A stretch of DNA of 6,042 nucleotides, taken from Flammeovirgaceae bacterium (GTDB taxonomy: Bacteria; Bacteroidota; Bacteroidia; Cytophagales; Cyclobacteriaceae). Below the pieces are notes generated by a model. The model made no database searches, was not told the DNA's origin, and saw nothing but the letters and a program-made list of their open reading frames with translations. Location: the NCBI GenBank assembly GCA_003229495.1, contig QIEB01000327.1, positions 1-6,042 on the forward strand, given 5' to 3'. Of this stretch, positions 1-6,042 are shown piece after piece. Every line of letters begins with the position of its first letter. Positions within the stretch are counted from its first letter, which is position 1. The position numbers and the translations under genes were made by a program.

Positions 1-1206
1 TAACCATAATCCCTCATTGATAGCAGCCCACAATACGTAGAATTTTCCCATGAAACCTGCGGTAAGTGGAATACCCACCAGAGAGAAAAACATAATGCTG
101 AATATAATGGAGAGTACAGGTCGTGTCCAAAACATCCCACGAAGATCTTCAATTTTGTCTATTTCCCCATCCGATGAAGCAAATATAGCCAGTGTTCCAA
201 ATGCCCCAATAATAGAAATAAAGTAGGCCACCAGATAAAATGTTACCGATTCCAGGGAAAGGTCCGATCCTGCTATTATGGCCATGAGAATATAACCAAG
301 GTGTGCAATACTTGAATAAGCAAGAAGCCTTTTAACATTATCCTGACGCAACGCAAGAAGACTTCCAACCAACATGGAGGCAACGGCCATCAAGCTCAAC
401 GTCCAAACCAACCAATCAATCTCTAATCCCGCTGTAGCGTATAAAAAACGCATTAAAACCGCCACCATACTGCCCTTGGAGATGGAAGCAATAAGAGCGC
501 TGACCGGTGCCGGAGCTCCCTGATATATGTCGGGAGTCCAGGTATGAAATGGTACTAAAGCCAGCTTAAAACCAATGCCTACCAGCATCATTGCCATACC
601 GGCAGTAGATAGTGATCCTATGCTCTGGAATGCCTGCCCCAACTTTGAGAATACCAGTGTTCCTGTTTCGATGTAGATTAACGCCATTCCAAACAGCAGG
701 AAAGCTGAAGAAGCAGCAGCTAAAATAAGATACTTCAGACTACCCTCTATAGATCTTTCCCAGGTTCGGGTATAGGCGATCAAGGAGTATAGACTGATTG
801 TGAGAATTTCCAATCCCAAAAAAAGAGAGGCGAAATGTACACTGGTCACTAGCACCGATGCACCAAATAAGGCTGTTTGAAACATTACATAATATTCCTC
901 CCTGACCTCGGTGTGTTGGGACAAGTAAGGGTAGGAAATGAAAAGGATAACTAATCCGGCGCCACCCAATAGTACCAGGTAGAACAGTGAAAAGCTATCA
1001 ATCATCAATAGCTCAGCCACATTATGGGCTTCAGGAAGGTGGGACCCCTGCTGAATGATACAAGCAAGGAAAATTGTTATGGAAACCACTGCTAATGAGA
1101 AAGTCATTAGATGGTTCCTGTAAACGGAAATAGCTATCAGCGACACCACCGGTGCACAGGCGAGTATTATAAGAGGTGTCAGGTAGGTAAAATCAATGAT
1201 CTCCAT
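1..1206 (-). CDS. nuoN: NADH-quinone oxidoreductase subunit N, 3' end cut off by the window edge
   Basis: This is an antiporter-like proton-channel subunit of complex I, sitting in the inner membrane between NuoK and NuoM. I translated it by hand: the frame is open from the ATG at 1206-1204 to base 1, giving 402 codons with no stop. Nearly all of it is hydrophobic helices. Visible family motifs are LFLGLEILTISL with Glu133, SLKYLI with Lys158, GFKLALVPFHTWTPD with Lys214, APAPVSALIASISKGS with Lys244, KRLLAYSSIAHLGY near 292-305, and GFMGKFYV with Lys388. These match the channel residues known in E. coli NuoN (Glu133, Lys158, Lys217, Lys247, Lys395 from memory). E. coli NuoN has 485 residues, so roughly 70-85 C-terminal residues lie outside the window. 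The start overlaps the end of nuoM by 14 bases and has an AGAGG element six bases upstream. No frameshift is seen. Identity is very secure. Confidence 0.96.
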   Translation of the reverse strand, partial: MEIIDFTYLTPLIILACAPVVSLIAISVYRNHLMTFSLAVVSITIFLACIIQQGSHLPEAHNVAELLMIDSFSLFYLVLLGGAGLVILFISYPYLSQHTEVREEYYVMFQTALFGASVLVTSVHFASLFLGLEILTISLYSLIAYTRTWERSIEGSLKYLILAAASSAFLLFGMALIYIETGTLVFSKLGQAFQSIGSLSTAGMAMMLVGIGFKLALVPFHTWTPDIYQGAPAPVSALIASISKGSMVAVLMRFLYATAGLEIDWLVWTLSLMAVASMLVGSLLALRQDNVKRLLAYSSIAHLGYILMAIIAGSDLSLESVTFYLVAYFISIIGAFGTLAIFASSDGEIDKIEDLRGMFWTRPVLSIIFSIMFFSLVGIPLTAGFMGKFYVLWAAINEGLWL

Positions 1207-2743
1207 TTGCAGCCTCTAGCGTTATTTCTTCATATAATATTTGATGAACTTCACCGATCTTTACTTTTTCAGTATTTGAAATAATCTCCTGAACGGATGG
1301 AGCCACCGTTTTAGTTATCGGACTTGGATACAACCCCAGGAACAACAGAAGGAATACAACAGCAGCAATAATGATGGTCTCCATGAAGGTGAGGTCACTG
1401 ATTGAAGTCTTTGATTTTTCTGTCCCATAAAATACTTTCTGCATGATCCGTAGTGAATAGATTGCAGCCCCAACCAGACCGAGAGCTGCAATAGCAGCTA
1501 TCAGCTTTGAGGCGGTAAAAGTTCCCGCAAGTATCATAAACTCTGCTACAAAATTTACTAACCCCGGCAATCCCAACGAAGCCAAAACAAGAATTAAACC
1601 TGCGGTGCCCATCCTGGGTACGCTGGCCCATAGCCCGCCAAGTTTTTCCAGGTCCCTGGTTCCCGTCCTCTCATAAAGTATTCCGGCCAAAATAAACAGA
1701 GCGCCAGTACTTAGGCCATGAGCAACCAACTGCATAATTACTCCTTGCATGGCCAGTGTATTGAAAGCAAATATGCCGATCACCACAAATCCCATGTGCG
1801 ATACACTGGTATAAGCCACCAACCTCTTGATATCTGTTTGGGCGAATGCCAACTTAGCTCCATACAAAATTCCACAAACTCCCAGGATCATGGCAGGTAA
1901 CGCGAATGATTGGGCTGCTTCAGGAAAAAACGGTATGACAAATCGAAGCAGTCCATAAGCTCCTGTCTTCAATAATAACCCCGCCAGGATCACACTGCCG
2001 GCGGTAGGCGCCTCCGCGTGTGCGTCGGGCAACCAATTGTGAAAAGGCAGAACTGGCAGTTTAATAAAAAAAGCAATGATAAAACCAAACATCAACCAGG
2101 AAGACTGGGCAGGGCCTATAGAGGTTTCCAACAATTTCCAATAGTCAAATGTATATACACCACTCTCAGACCCTTGTATGAAATACAATCCCAAAAGGGA
2201 AAGTAACATCAGTAAGCCACCAAGCTGTGTAAAAATAAAGAACTTGTAAGCAGCATAGGTTCTGTTGCTATGGCCCCAAATACTTATTAAAAAATACATA
2301 GGAACCAACATGACCTCCCAAAACAGATAAAACAAGAAAAGGTCAAAGGCCAGGAAAACTCCCATTATACCAGCCAAGGTCCATAGAAGATTAAAATAGT
2401 AAAAGCCTACCTTTTTGGAAACATGATTCCAGGAAACCAACAGAGAAAGTAAGCCTAGAAAACCAGTCAACATAACCATAACCAGACCAAGACCATCAAG
2501 TTCCAGGTGAAACTCAATGCCAAACTCTGGTATCCAGGGTTTTCTTAGCACCAGGTACATTTTTTCATTAGTACCGATAAGGAAGTTTCTAGAGTAACCA
2601 AGCCAAATCCGAATAAGCTGGCCCATATTAAACAGCAATGCCAGCAGACTTATCCATTTTGCAATTCCTTTAAACCTACGTTCCAGCAGGCCGGCAAATA
2701 GTCCGCCAATGAGCAATGTAAATATGAGTCCAGCCAGAATCAT
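1193..2743 (-). CDS. nuoM: NADH-quinone oxidoreductase subunit M
   Basis: This is an antiporter-like proton-channel subunit, placed between NuoN and NuoL in the membrane arm. It has 516 residues from the chosen start, against 509 in E. coli. Key motifs are FYLFWEVMLVPMYFLIS (channel Glu143), IKLPVLPFHNWLPDAHAEAP (Lys228 on the broken helix), LLLKTGAYGLLRF (Lys259), FAQTDIKRLVAYTSVSHMGF (300-319) and NFVAEFMIL (Glu401). These correspond to E. coli Glu144, Lys234, Lys265 and Glu407 from memory. About 14 membrane helices are expected. The frame is open upstream to an ATG at 2803. I chose the ATG at 2743 because it overlaps the nuoL stop as ATGA, the following residues begin a first membrane helix as in the family, and the 20 extra residues (with His, Cys, Pro, Trp) have no family counterpart. 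No Shine-Dalgarno is visible, so translation is probably coupled to nuoL. The last 14 bases are shared with nuoN. Confidence 0.97.
   Translation of the reverse strand: MILAGLIFTLLIGGLFAGLLERRFKGIAKWISLLALLFNMGQLIRIWLGYSRNFLIGTNEKMYLVLRKPWIPEFGIEFHLELDGLGLVMVMLTGFLGLLSLLVSWNHVSKKVGFYYFNLLWTLAGIMGVFLAFDLFLFYLFWEVMLVPMYFLISIWGHSNRTYAAYKFFIFTQLGGLLMLLSLLGLYFIQGSESGVYTFDYWKLLETSIGPAQSSWLMFGFIIAFFIKLPVLPFHNWLPDAHAEAPTAGSVILAGLLLKTGAYGLLRFVIPFFPEAAQSFALPAMILGVCGILYGAKLAFAQTDIKRLVAYTSVSHMGFVVIGIFAFNTLAMQGVIMQLVAHGLSTGALFILAGILYERTGTRDLEKLGGLWASVPRMGTAGLILVLASLGLPGLVNFVAEFMILAGTFTASKLIAAIAALGLVGAAIYSLRIMQKVFYGTEKSKTSISDLTFMETIIIAAVVFLLLFLGLYPSPITKTVAPSVQEIISNTEKVKIGEVHQILYEEITLEAANGDH
1213..1217 (-). 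promoter_or_regulatory. Shine-Dalgarno-like site for nuoN
   Basis: The coding strand reads AGAGG, then six bases, then the nuoN ATG at 1206. Both the sequence and the spacing suit a ribosome binding site. It lies inside the end of nuoM, 18 bases before the nuoM stop codon starts. It supports 1206 as the nuoN start and is the clearest such site in the window. Confidence 0.55.
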
Positions 2744-4638
2744 AGCAAAATTGAAATAGTTAAGGTCAATATAGCCCCAAGGGCAATGGTAGCCATGTAC
2801 CAACGTATTTTCCCATTTTGAGTGTAGACCAATAGTTTATTGAAATAGACCATAGCCTTTGAAAGGCCTAGGGAAATCAGATCCACAACATCATTCTTAT
2901 TGATTCGGGACAGGTACACAATTGGCTTTACCAACAAGGTGTCATAAGCAGTATCAAAACCCCAGCCTAAGTTCCAAAAACGATGTATTTGAATTACCAG
3001 AGTAGAATTTCTTATACTATCAGTCCAACTTCTTCTTCGGATATATAACACATAGGCCGCTCCTACTGCTATCAGGCTGGTCAAACCGGTGATGATCTGT
3101 AGTACTAACTCGCTGCTTTCAGCAACATCCCTTATTTCCAGATGGGGTAATGCATGCTGCATAAGACCTGAAAATACTTGTACATGCCCCAGAGTGTGCG
3201 GCAACTCAATGAATCCACCGGCAAACGAAAACAATGCAAGGACTACCAAAGGCAGTGTGATACGCAATCCGGGCCGCTGCGTGGGCTCTATCTTAGTTTT
3301 ACCAAAAAATGTTACAAATACCATTCGCGCGGTATATAATGCGGTGATAAAGGCTCCAATATATCCCAGAAACCAAAGTTGAGTCCCTCCGGAAGCGCTG
3401 GCAAATGTTTCCCAAAGAATCAAATCCTTGCTATAAAAGCCAGCTGATATCACCGGCAGTGCTGCTAATGATGCTGATGCAATGAGAAAAGTCCAAAAAA
3501 TCACAGGCAGTTTTTTATATAATCCACCCATTTTAAACATATTGTGTTCGTGATGAAGAACCATGATAATGGCACCAGCTCCAAGGAACAATAGAGCTTT
3601 AAAGAAGGCATGGATCATGAAGTGAAAAACAGCTGCAGACCACGCGCCTACGCCAAGGGCTAGAAACATATAGCCAATTTGACTCATGGTAGAATAGGCG
3701 AGGACTCTTTTGATGTCCCTTTGTGTCAAGGCACTAAAACCAGCCAGCAGTAAAGTTGTTGCCCCAATAATGGCTACGGCATTCTGAGCTAAAGGAGCAA
3801 GTTCAAATATTGTATGGGTCCGTGCTATTAAATAGACTCCTGCAGTCACCATAGTTGCTGCATGAATCAGTGCACTTACTGGAGAAGGACCGGCCATGGC
3901 ATCAGGCAGCCAGGTCTGTAAAGGCAGCTGTGCTGATTTACCAACTGCCCCTCCCAATAACAGAAAAGCCGCCAACCTGGCAGTTGGATCACCGGAAGCC
4001 CATTTCTCAGGAGCAGCCGATAAAATATCTGCAATATTCAAGGTACCAAATTCTGTAAAAAGCAAGAACAGTCCAATGATCAATGCGGTGTCTCCTATTC
4101 GGGTCATAATGAAGGCCTTTCGGGCCGCATAACCATTCGCGGGGTCTTTATACCAAAAACCGATCAACAAGTAACTGCAAAGACCTACTCCCTCCCAACC
4201 CAGGTAGAGTAAAAGGAGGTTGTCCGCCAATACTAATATCAGCATGGAGCCAATGAAAAGGTTCATGTAAGCGAAGAAACGGGCATATCCCTCTTCATTC
4301 CTCATGAACTCTGTAGAGTAAACCAGAATGAGGAATCCGACAAAGGTTATCACAAAGATAAAAACCAAAGAAAGGGCATCTAGACGGAGAGACATTGAGG
4401 TAATTAATCCTCCGGCATTCATCCATTCCCAAAGGTGCGAGCTGAGGCTGTAATTTTCAGGTGGGGAGCCCAGGAAAGACCAGCCCAATAAAATCGTCAG
4501 TAAAGCTGAGGTCCCTGTGCCGGAAATAGCTATAATGGCAGTCAGGTTGGCAGAGAGTTTTTTCCCTAGAAATGCCAGTACCAAAAATATGGTAAAGGGC
4601 ATTGCGACGATGATCCATAATAAATCTGCCATATTCAT
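2740..4638 (-). CDS. nuoL: NADH-quinone oxidoreductase subunit L
   Basis: This is the distal antiporter-like subunit of complex I. It carries one proton channel plus the long lateral amphipathic helix that runs along the membrane arm. It has 632 residues, against 613 in E. coli. Motifs in order are YLGWEGVGLCSYLLIGFW (Glu149), TRIGD (Asp183), GKSAQLPLQTWLPDAMAGPS (Lys234), SALIHAATMVTAGVYLIART (His259), KRVLAYSTMSQIGYMFLALG (310-329), FHFMIHAFFKALLF (His339, His343, Lys347) and AGFYSKDLIL (Lys404, Asp405). They correspond to E. coli Glu144, Asp178, Lys229, Lys342 and Lys399/Asp400 from memory. The lateral helix is expected around residues 540-605, followed by a final anchor helix at about 613-632 beginning near RWYMATIALG. 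The start overlaps the nuoK stop by four bases (ATGA). A second ATG two codons downstream, at 4632, is also plausible. The stop overlaps nuoM in the same ATGA fashion. Confidence 0.97.
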   Translation of the reverse strand: MNMADLLWIIVAMPFTIFLVLAFLGKKLSANLTAIIAISGTGTSALLTILLGWSFLGSPPENYSLSSHLWEWMNAGGLITSMSLRLDALSLVFIFVITFVGFLILVYSTEFMRNEEGYARFFAYMNLFIGSMLILVLADNLLLLYLGWEGVGLCSYLLIGFWYKDPANGYAARKAFIMTRIGDTALIIGLFLLFTEFGTLNIADILSAAPEKWASGDPTARLAAFLLLGGAVGKSAQLPLQTWLPDAMAGPSPVSALIHAATMVTAGVYLIARTHTIFELAPLAQNAVAIIGATTLLLAGFSALTQRDIKRVLAYSTMSQIGYMFLALGVGAWSAAVFHFMIHAFFKALLFLGAGAIIMVLHHEHNMFKMGGLYKKLPVIFWTFLIASASLAALPVISAGFYSKDLILWETFASASGGTQLWFLGYIGAFITALYTARMVFVTFFGKTKIEPTQRPGLRITLPLVVLALFSFAGGFIELPHTLGHVQVFSGLMQHALPHLEIRDVAESSELVLQIITGLTSLIAVGAAYVLYIRRRSWTDSIRNSTLVIQIHRFWNLGWGFDTAYDTLLVKPIVYLSRINKNDVVDLISLGLSKAMVYFNKLLVYTQNGKIRWYMATIALGAILTLTISILL

Positions 4639-4943
4639 CCTTTCAACTTACTTGCAGCATCAGTATCAAGTGTATTAAATTTCTTATAAAACTGTACAAT
4701 CAGTGCCAGCCCCACCGCAACTTCTGCTGAGGCCATAGACAGGATAAAAATATACATCACCTGACCATCTGCTTGCGCCCATCGGGATGAACCAACAATG
4801 AATACCAGACCTGCAGCATTAAGCATGATCTCTACCGACATCAGCATAAACAAAATGTTCCTTCTGGTTAGTAGTCCCACCAAACCCAGCAGAAAGAGAA
4901 CCGCTGCCAGAACAATACTATGTGTCAATGGGATCTCAACCAT
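4635..4943 (-). CDS. nuoK: NADH-quinone oxidoreductase subunit K
   Basis: This small three-helix membrane subunit (102 residues; about 100 in E. coli) belongs to the MrpC-like family. It links the quinone-site subunits to the antiporter-like subunits. Helices are at about 7-25, 29-51 and 62-86. The two membrane-buried glutamates needed for coupled proton transfer are present: Glu38 in LMSVEIMLNAAGL and Glu74 in MASAEVAVGLALIVQ, matching E. coli Glu36 and Glu72. The RRN loop at 27-29 and the DGQVMYIFI segment at 59-67 are also family hallmarks. The start ATG lies within the last codons of nuoJ (an 8-base overlap that includes the nuoJ stop). The stop overlaps the nuoL start by four bases. Only a weak AGGA lies just before the start, too close to be ideal, so coupling to nuoJ translation is likely. 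Confidence 0.97.
   Translation of the reverse strand: MVEIPLTHSIVLAAVLFLLGLVGLLTRRNILFMLMSVEIMLNAAGLVFIVGSSRWAQADGQVMYIFILSMASAEVAVGLALIVQFYKKFNTLDTDAASKLKG
4639..4643 (-). promoter_or_regulatory. Shine-Dalgarno-like AAAGG near the nuoL start
   Basis: The coding strand reads AAAGG immediately followed by ATGAATATG. The element directly abuts the first ATG (4638) and sits six bases before the second ATG (4632), which is the better spacing. It therefore argues mildly for initiation at 4632 (630 residues). The ATGA overlap with the nuoK stop argues for 4638 (632 residues). The two proteins differ only by Met-Asn. Confidence 0.4.
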
Positions 4944-5466
4944 TTTCCTGCTGTTTTAAGAACCGGTGTAAAACTGTAGTCTTTTCTTTCCCTAAATAAT
5001 AGGCGCCTACAATACCTGCCAACAACAATATGGCCGCCAATTCTACCGCTATCATATAAGGTCCATATAGCGCGATGCCCACTTGTTTGGCATCCACTAC
5101 CATTCCCCCCCCGTCTTCCAGGCTTTGGAGGGAAATCAAGTAAATCATTTCAATCAGGAGAACAAATGCCAGCAAGCCCGGACCGGTCCACATTGATAAC
5201 TTTAACCACTGCTGCTCTTGTTTGACGGATTTTTCACCAAGGTGTAGCATCATTACCACAAATATGAAGAGTACCATAATTGCTCCGGCATAGATAATCA
5301 CTTCCAATGCGGCTGCGAACGGGGCCCCCAACAAATAGAAAAGTACGGCAATAGATAATAATGATACTACCAGGTAAATAAGCGCGTGAACTGCATTATA
5401 ACGGGTAATCACCATTATGGTGGAGAAAACTGCTATTGCAGAGGCTATATAGAATGCCACAATCAT
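4936..5466 (-). CDS. nuoJ: NADH-quinone oxidoreductase subunit J
   Basis: This five-helix membrane subunit of complex I has 176 residues, against 184 in E. coli. It packs beside NuoK and NuoH near the quinone site. Helices are at roughly 2-20, 28-47, 53-75, 91-113 and 135-158. The signature third helix reads ALEVIIYAGAIMVLFIFVVM (54-73). It holds Tyr59 and the glycine-containing segment that forms the pi-bulge tied to conformational coupling in complex I structures. NAVHALIYL (24-32) and GPYMIAVELAAILLLAG (135-151) are also typical of the family. The C-terminal tail, with HRFLKQQENG, is short and polar. The start lies one base after the nuoI stop, with no Shine-Dalgarno visible. The last 8 bases overlap nuoK. 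A run of eight G on the coding strand falls in the loop between helices 4 and 5 (codons 118-121). Confidence 0.97.
   Translation of the reverse strand: MIVAFYIASAIAVFSTIMVITRYNAVHALIYLVVSLLSIAVLFYLLGAPFAAALEVIIYAGAIMVLFIFVVMMLHLGEKSVKQEQQWLKLSMWTGPGLLAFVLLIEMIYLISLQSLEDGGGMVVDAKQVGIALYGPYMIAVELAAILLLAGIVGAYYLGKEKTTVLHRFLKQQENG
5105..5112 (-). repeat. Eight-base G homopolymer inside nuoJ
   Basis: Eight consecutive C on the plus strand give eight G on the coding strand, read as the end of Asp118-Gly119-Gly120-Gly121 in the loop between NuoJ helices 4 and 5. It is the longest G/C homopolymer I noticed in the window. The reading frame is intact through it. Tracts of this kind are prone to slippage and to sequencing error, but nothing here shows that either occurs. 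Confidence 0.6.
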
Positions 5467-5467
5467 T

Positions 5468-5983
5468 TTATGGAATTAAGCTTTTTATATCTACGGGAGC
5501 ATTCTCATTCTCACCTTCGCCTTTCTCTTTACCTTTTATGGCTAATCCAGCTTCCCGGTAAAAATTATATCCATGATATTTTCCTTCACCATCTATGGTA
5601 AGGTCTTCCTTCTCGTACACCATGTACTGCCTATCATACTCGGCCATCTCCACGTCAGGGATCAATTGAATGGCGTAGGTTGGACAAGCCTCTTCACAAT
5701 AACCACAGAAAATACATCGGGAAAAATTGATCCTGAAAAACTCAGGATACCTTCTACCATGTTCGTCCTCAGTAGCCTGTAAGGATATGCAATCAACCGG
5801 ACAGGCAACGGCACACAAATAGCAGCCTACACAACGTTCTTGTCCATCGGGGTCCCTGGTCAATACGATTCTGCCCCGGTATCTCGGTGGCAGCTCTACC
5901 TTTTCATCAGGATATTCAATGGTGACGTTCTTTTGGAACAGATGAAGAAAGGTCAACCACATTGTTCTTAAACTACTTAACAT
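5468..5983 (-). CDS. nuoI: NADH-quinone oxidoreductase subunit I (two 4Fe-4S clusters)
   Basis: This ferredoxin-like subunit lies at the base of the peripheral arm. It carries clusters N6a and N6b, which pass electrons to N2 and then quinone. It has 171 residues, against 180 in E. coli. Two C-x2-C-x2-C-x3-C-P motifs are intact: Cys51, 54, 57, 61 (CVGCYLCAVACP) and Cys90, 93, 96, 100 (CIFCGYCEEACP). The flanking blocks LPPRYRGRIVLTRDPDG (31-47) and YPEFFRINFSR (79-89) are strongly conserved in the family. The C-terminal part (about 121-171), with YEKEDL, GKYHGYNFYR and a tail ending IKSLIP, closely follows the E. coli-type NuoI. The N-terminal amphipathic stretch (1-20) should contact the membrane. 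The ATG at 5983 comes 10 bases after the nuoH stop. An alternative Met8 would remove half of this stretch. No Shine-Dalgarno is seen. Confidence 0.98.
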   Translation of the reverse strand: MLSSLRTMWLTFLHLFQKNVTIEYPDEKVELPPRYRGRIVLTRDPDGQERCVGCYLCAVACPVDCISLQATEDEHGRRYPEFFRINFSRCIFCGYCEEACPTYAIQLIPDVEMAEYDRQYMVYEKEDLTIDGEGKYHGYNFYREAGLAIKGKEKGEGENENAPVDIKSLIP

Positions 5984-5993
5984 TGGCGTGTCA

Positions 5994-6042
5994 TTAAGCT
6001 TTATCTAAATATAATACCAGTGCACCCGTTATCATTAGGTTT
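5994..6042 (-). CDS. nuoH: NADH-quinone oxidoreductase subunit H, C-terminal end only
   Basis: Only the last 15 codons and the TAA stop (5996-5994) lie in the window; the rest is beyond the right edge. The readable residues are NLMITGALVLYLDKA, a hydrophobic end of a membrane helix followed by a short polar tail. This resembles the E. coli NuoH end NLLVTAAVILWQAQ (from memory). NuoH is the membrane subunit that forms much of the quinone-binding site. The call rests on this short match and on the position directly upstream of nuoI in the conserved nuoHIJKLMN order. A second stop, TGA, follows the TAA immediately. The other frames of this stub give no recognisable protein. Confidence 0.85.
   Translation of the reverse strand, partial: NLMITGALVLYLDKA

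Noticed and set aside
1395..1631. Minus-strand open frame of 78 codons inside nuoM
   Set aside because: It lies in another frame of the same strand, entirely within nuoM. Its Ser/Arg/Cys-rich sequence has no plausible fold or motif.
1718..2206. Two short plus-strand open frames opposite nuoM
   Set aside because: They are antisense to conserved nuoM helices, only about 60 codons each, and have no supporting signals.
3089..3382. Plus-strand open frame of 97 codons opposite nuoL
   Set aside because: It lies wholly antisense to a strongly conserved part of nuoL. Its translation shows no domain, and no start signal or neighbour supports it.
3855..4132. Two overlapping plus-strand open frames opposite nuoL
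   Set aside because: They are mutually overlapping shadows of the most conserved nuoL core, with no recognisable protein features.
5386..5782. Plus-strand open frames opposite nuoI and the start of nuoJ
   Set aside because: They are antisense to the conserved 4Fe-4S gene and the nuoJ start, and their translations look like noise.
5984..5993. The 10-base gap between nuoH and nuoI as a possible internal promoter or terminator site
   Set aside because: It is too short for either, with no inverted repeat or promoter-like boxes visible around it.
5475..6002. The 10-base word ATTAAGCTTT occurs at both 5475-5484 and 5993-6002, near the ends of nuoI and nuoH
   Set aside because: One copy is within nuoI codons and the other spans the nuoH stop. 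The shared stretch is short, AT-rich and not extended, so chance is the simplest reading.

Overview
The window is a single run of co-directional genes on the minus strand that encodes the membrane arm of respiratory complex I (proton-pumping NADH:quinone oxidoreductase, NDH-1). In transcription order, from high to low coordinates, it holds the last 15 codons of nuoH, then complete nuoI, nuoJ, nuoK, nuoL and nuoM, and then the first 402 codons of nuoN, which runs off the left edge. The order is the canonical nuoHIJKLMN order. I see no gene on the plus strand, no RNA gene, no mobile element and no CRISPR array. No intergenic gap exceeds 10 bases.

Layout: nuoH end (5994-6042), nuoI (5468-5983), nuoJ (4936-5466), nuoK (4635-4943), nuoL (2740-4638), nuoM (1193-2743), nuoN start (1-1206). 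The first two junctions are gaps of 10 and 1 bases. The next four are overlaps of 8, 4, 4 and 14 bases. This is the tight packing expected of a translationally coupled operon. No promoter or terminator is visible, so both probably lie outside the window.

How the genes work together: NuoI carries two 4Fe-4S clusters and passes electrons from the peripheral arm towards quinone, which binds next to NuoH. NuoH, NuoJ and NuoK link that site to the antiporter-like subunits NuoN, NuoM and NuoL, which carry the proton channels. The acidic and lysine residues known to be essential in these subunits are all present in the parts seen, so the machine looks functional.

Organism: from memory of the E. coli proteins, every subunit resembles the E. 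coli/gammaproteobacterial-type complex I in both motifs and length. The base composition is moderately AT-rich (low to mid 40s percent GC by eye), and several genes lack a good Shine-Dalgarno sequence. This would fit a member of the Bacteroidota, or another non-enteric lineage that carries the E. coli-type enzyme, but the window alone does not settle it. The content is conserved housekeeping respiration, and I found no sign of an undescribed system.
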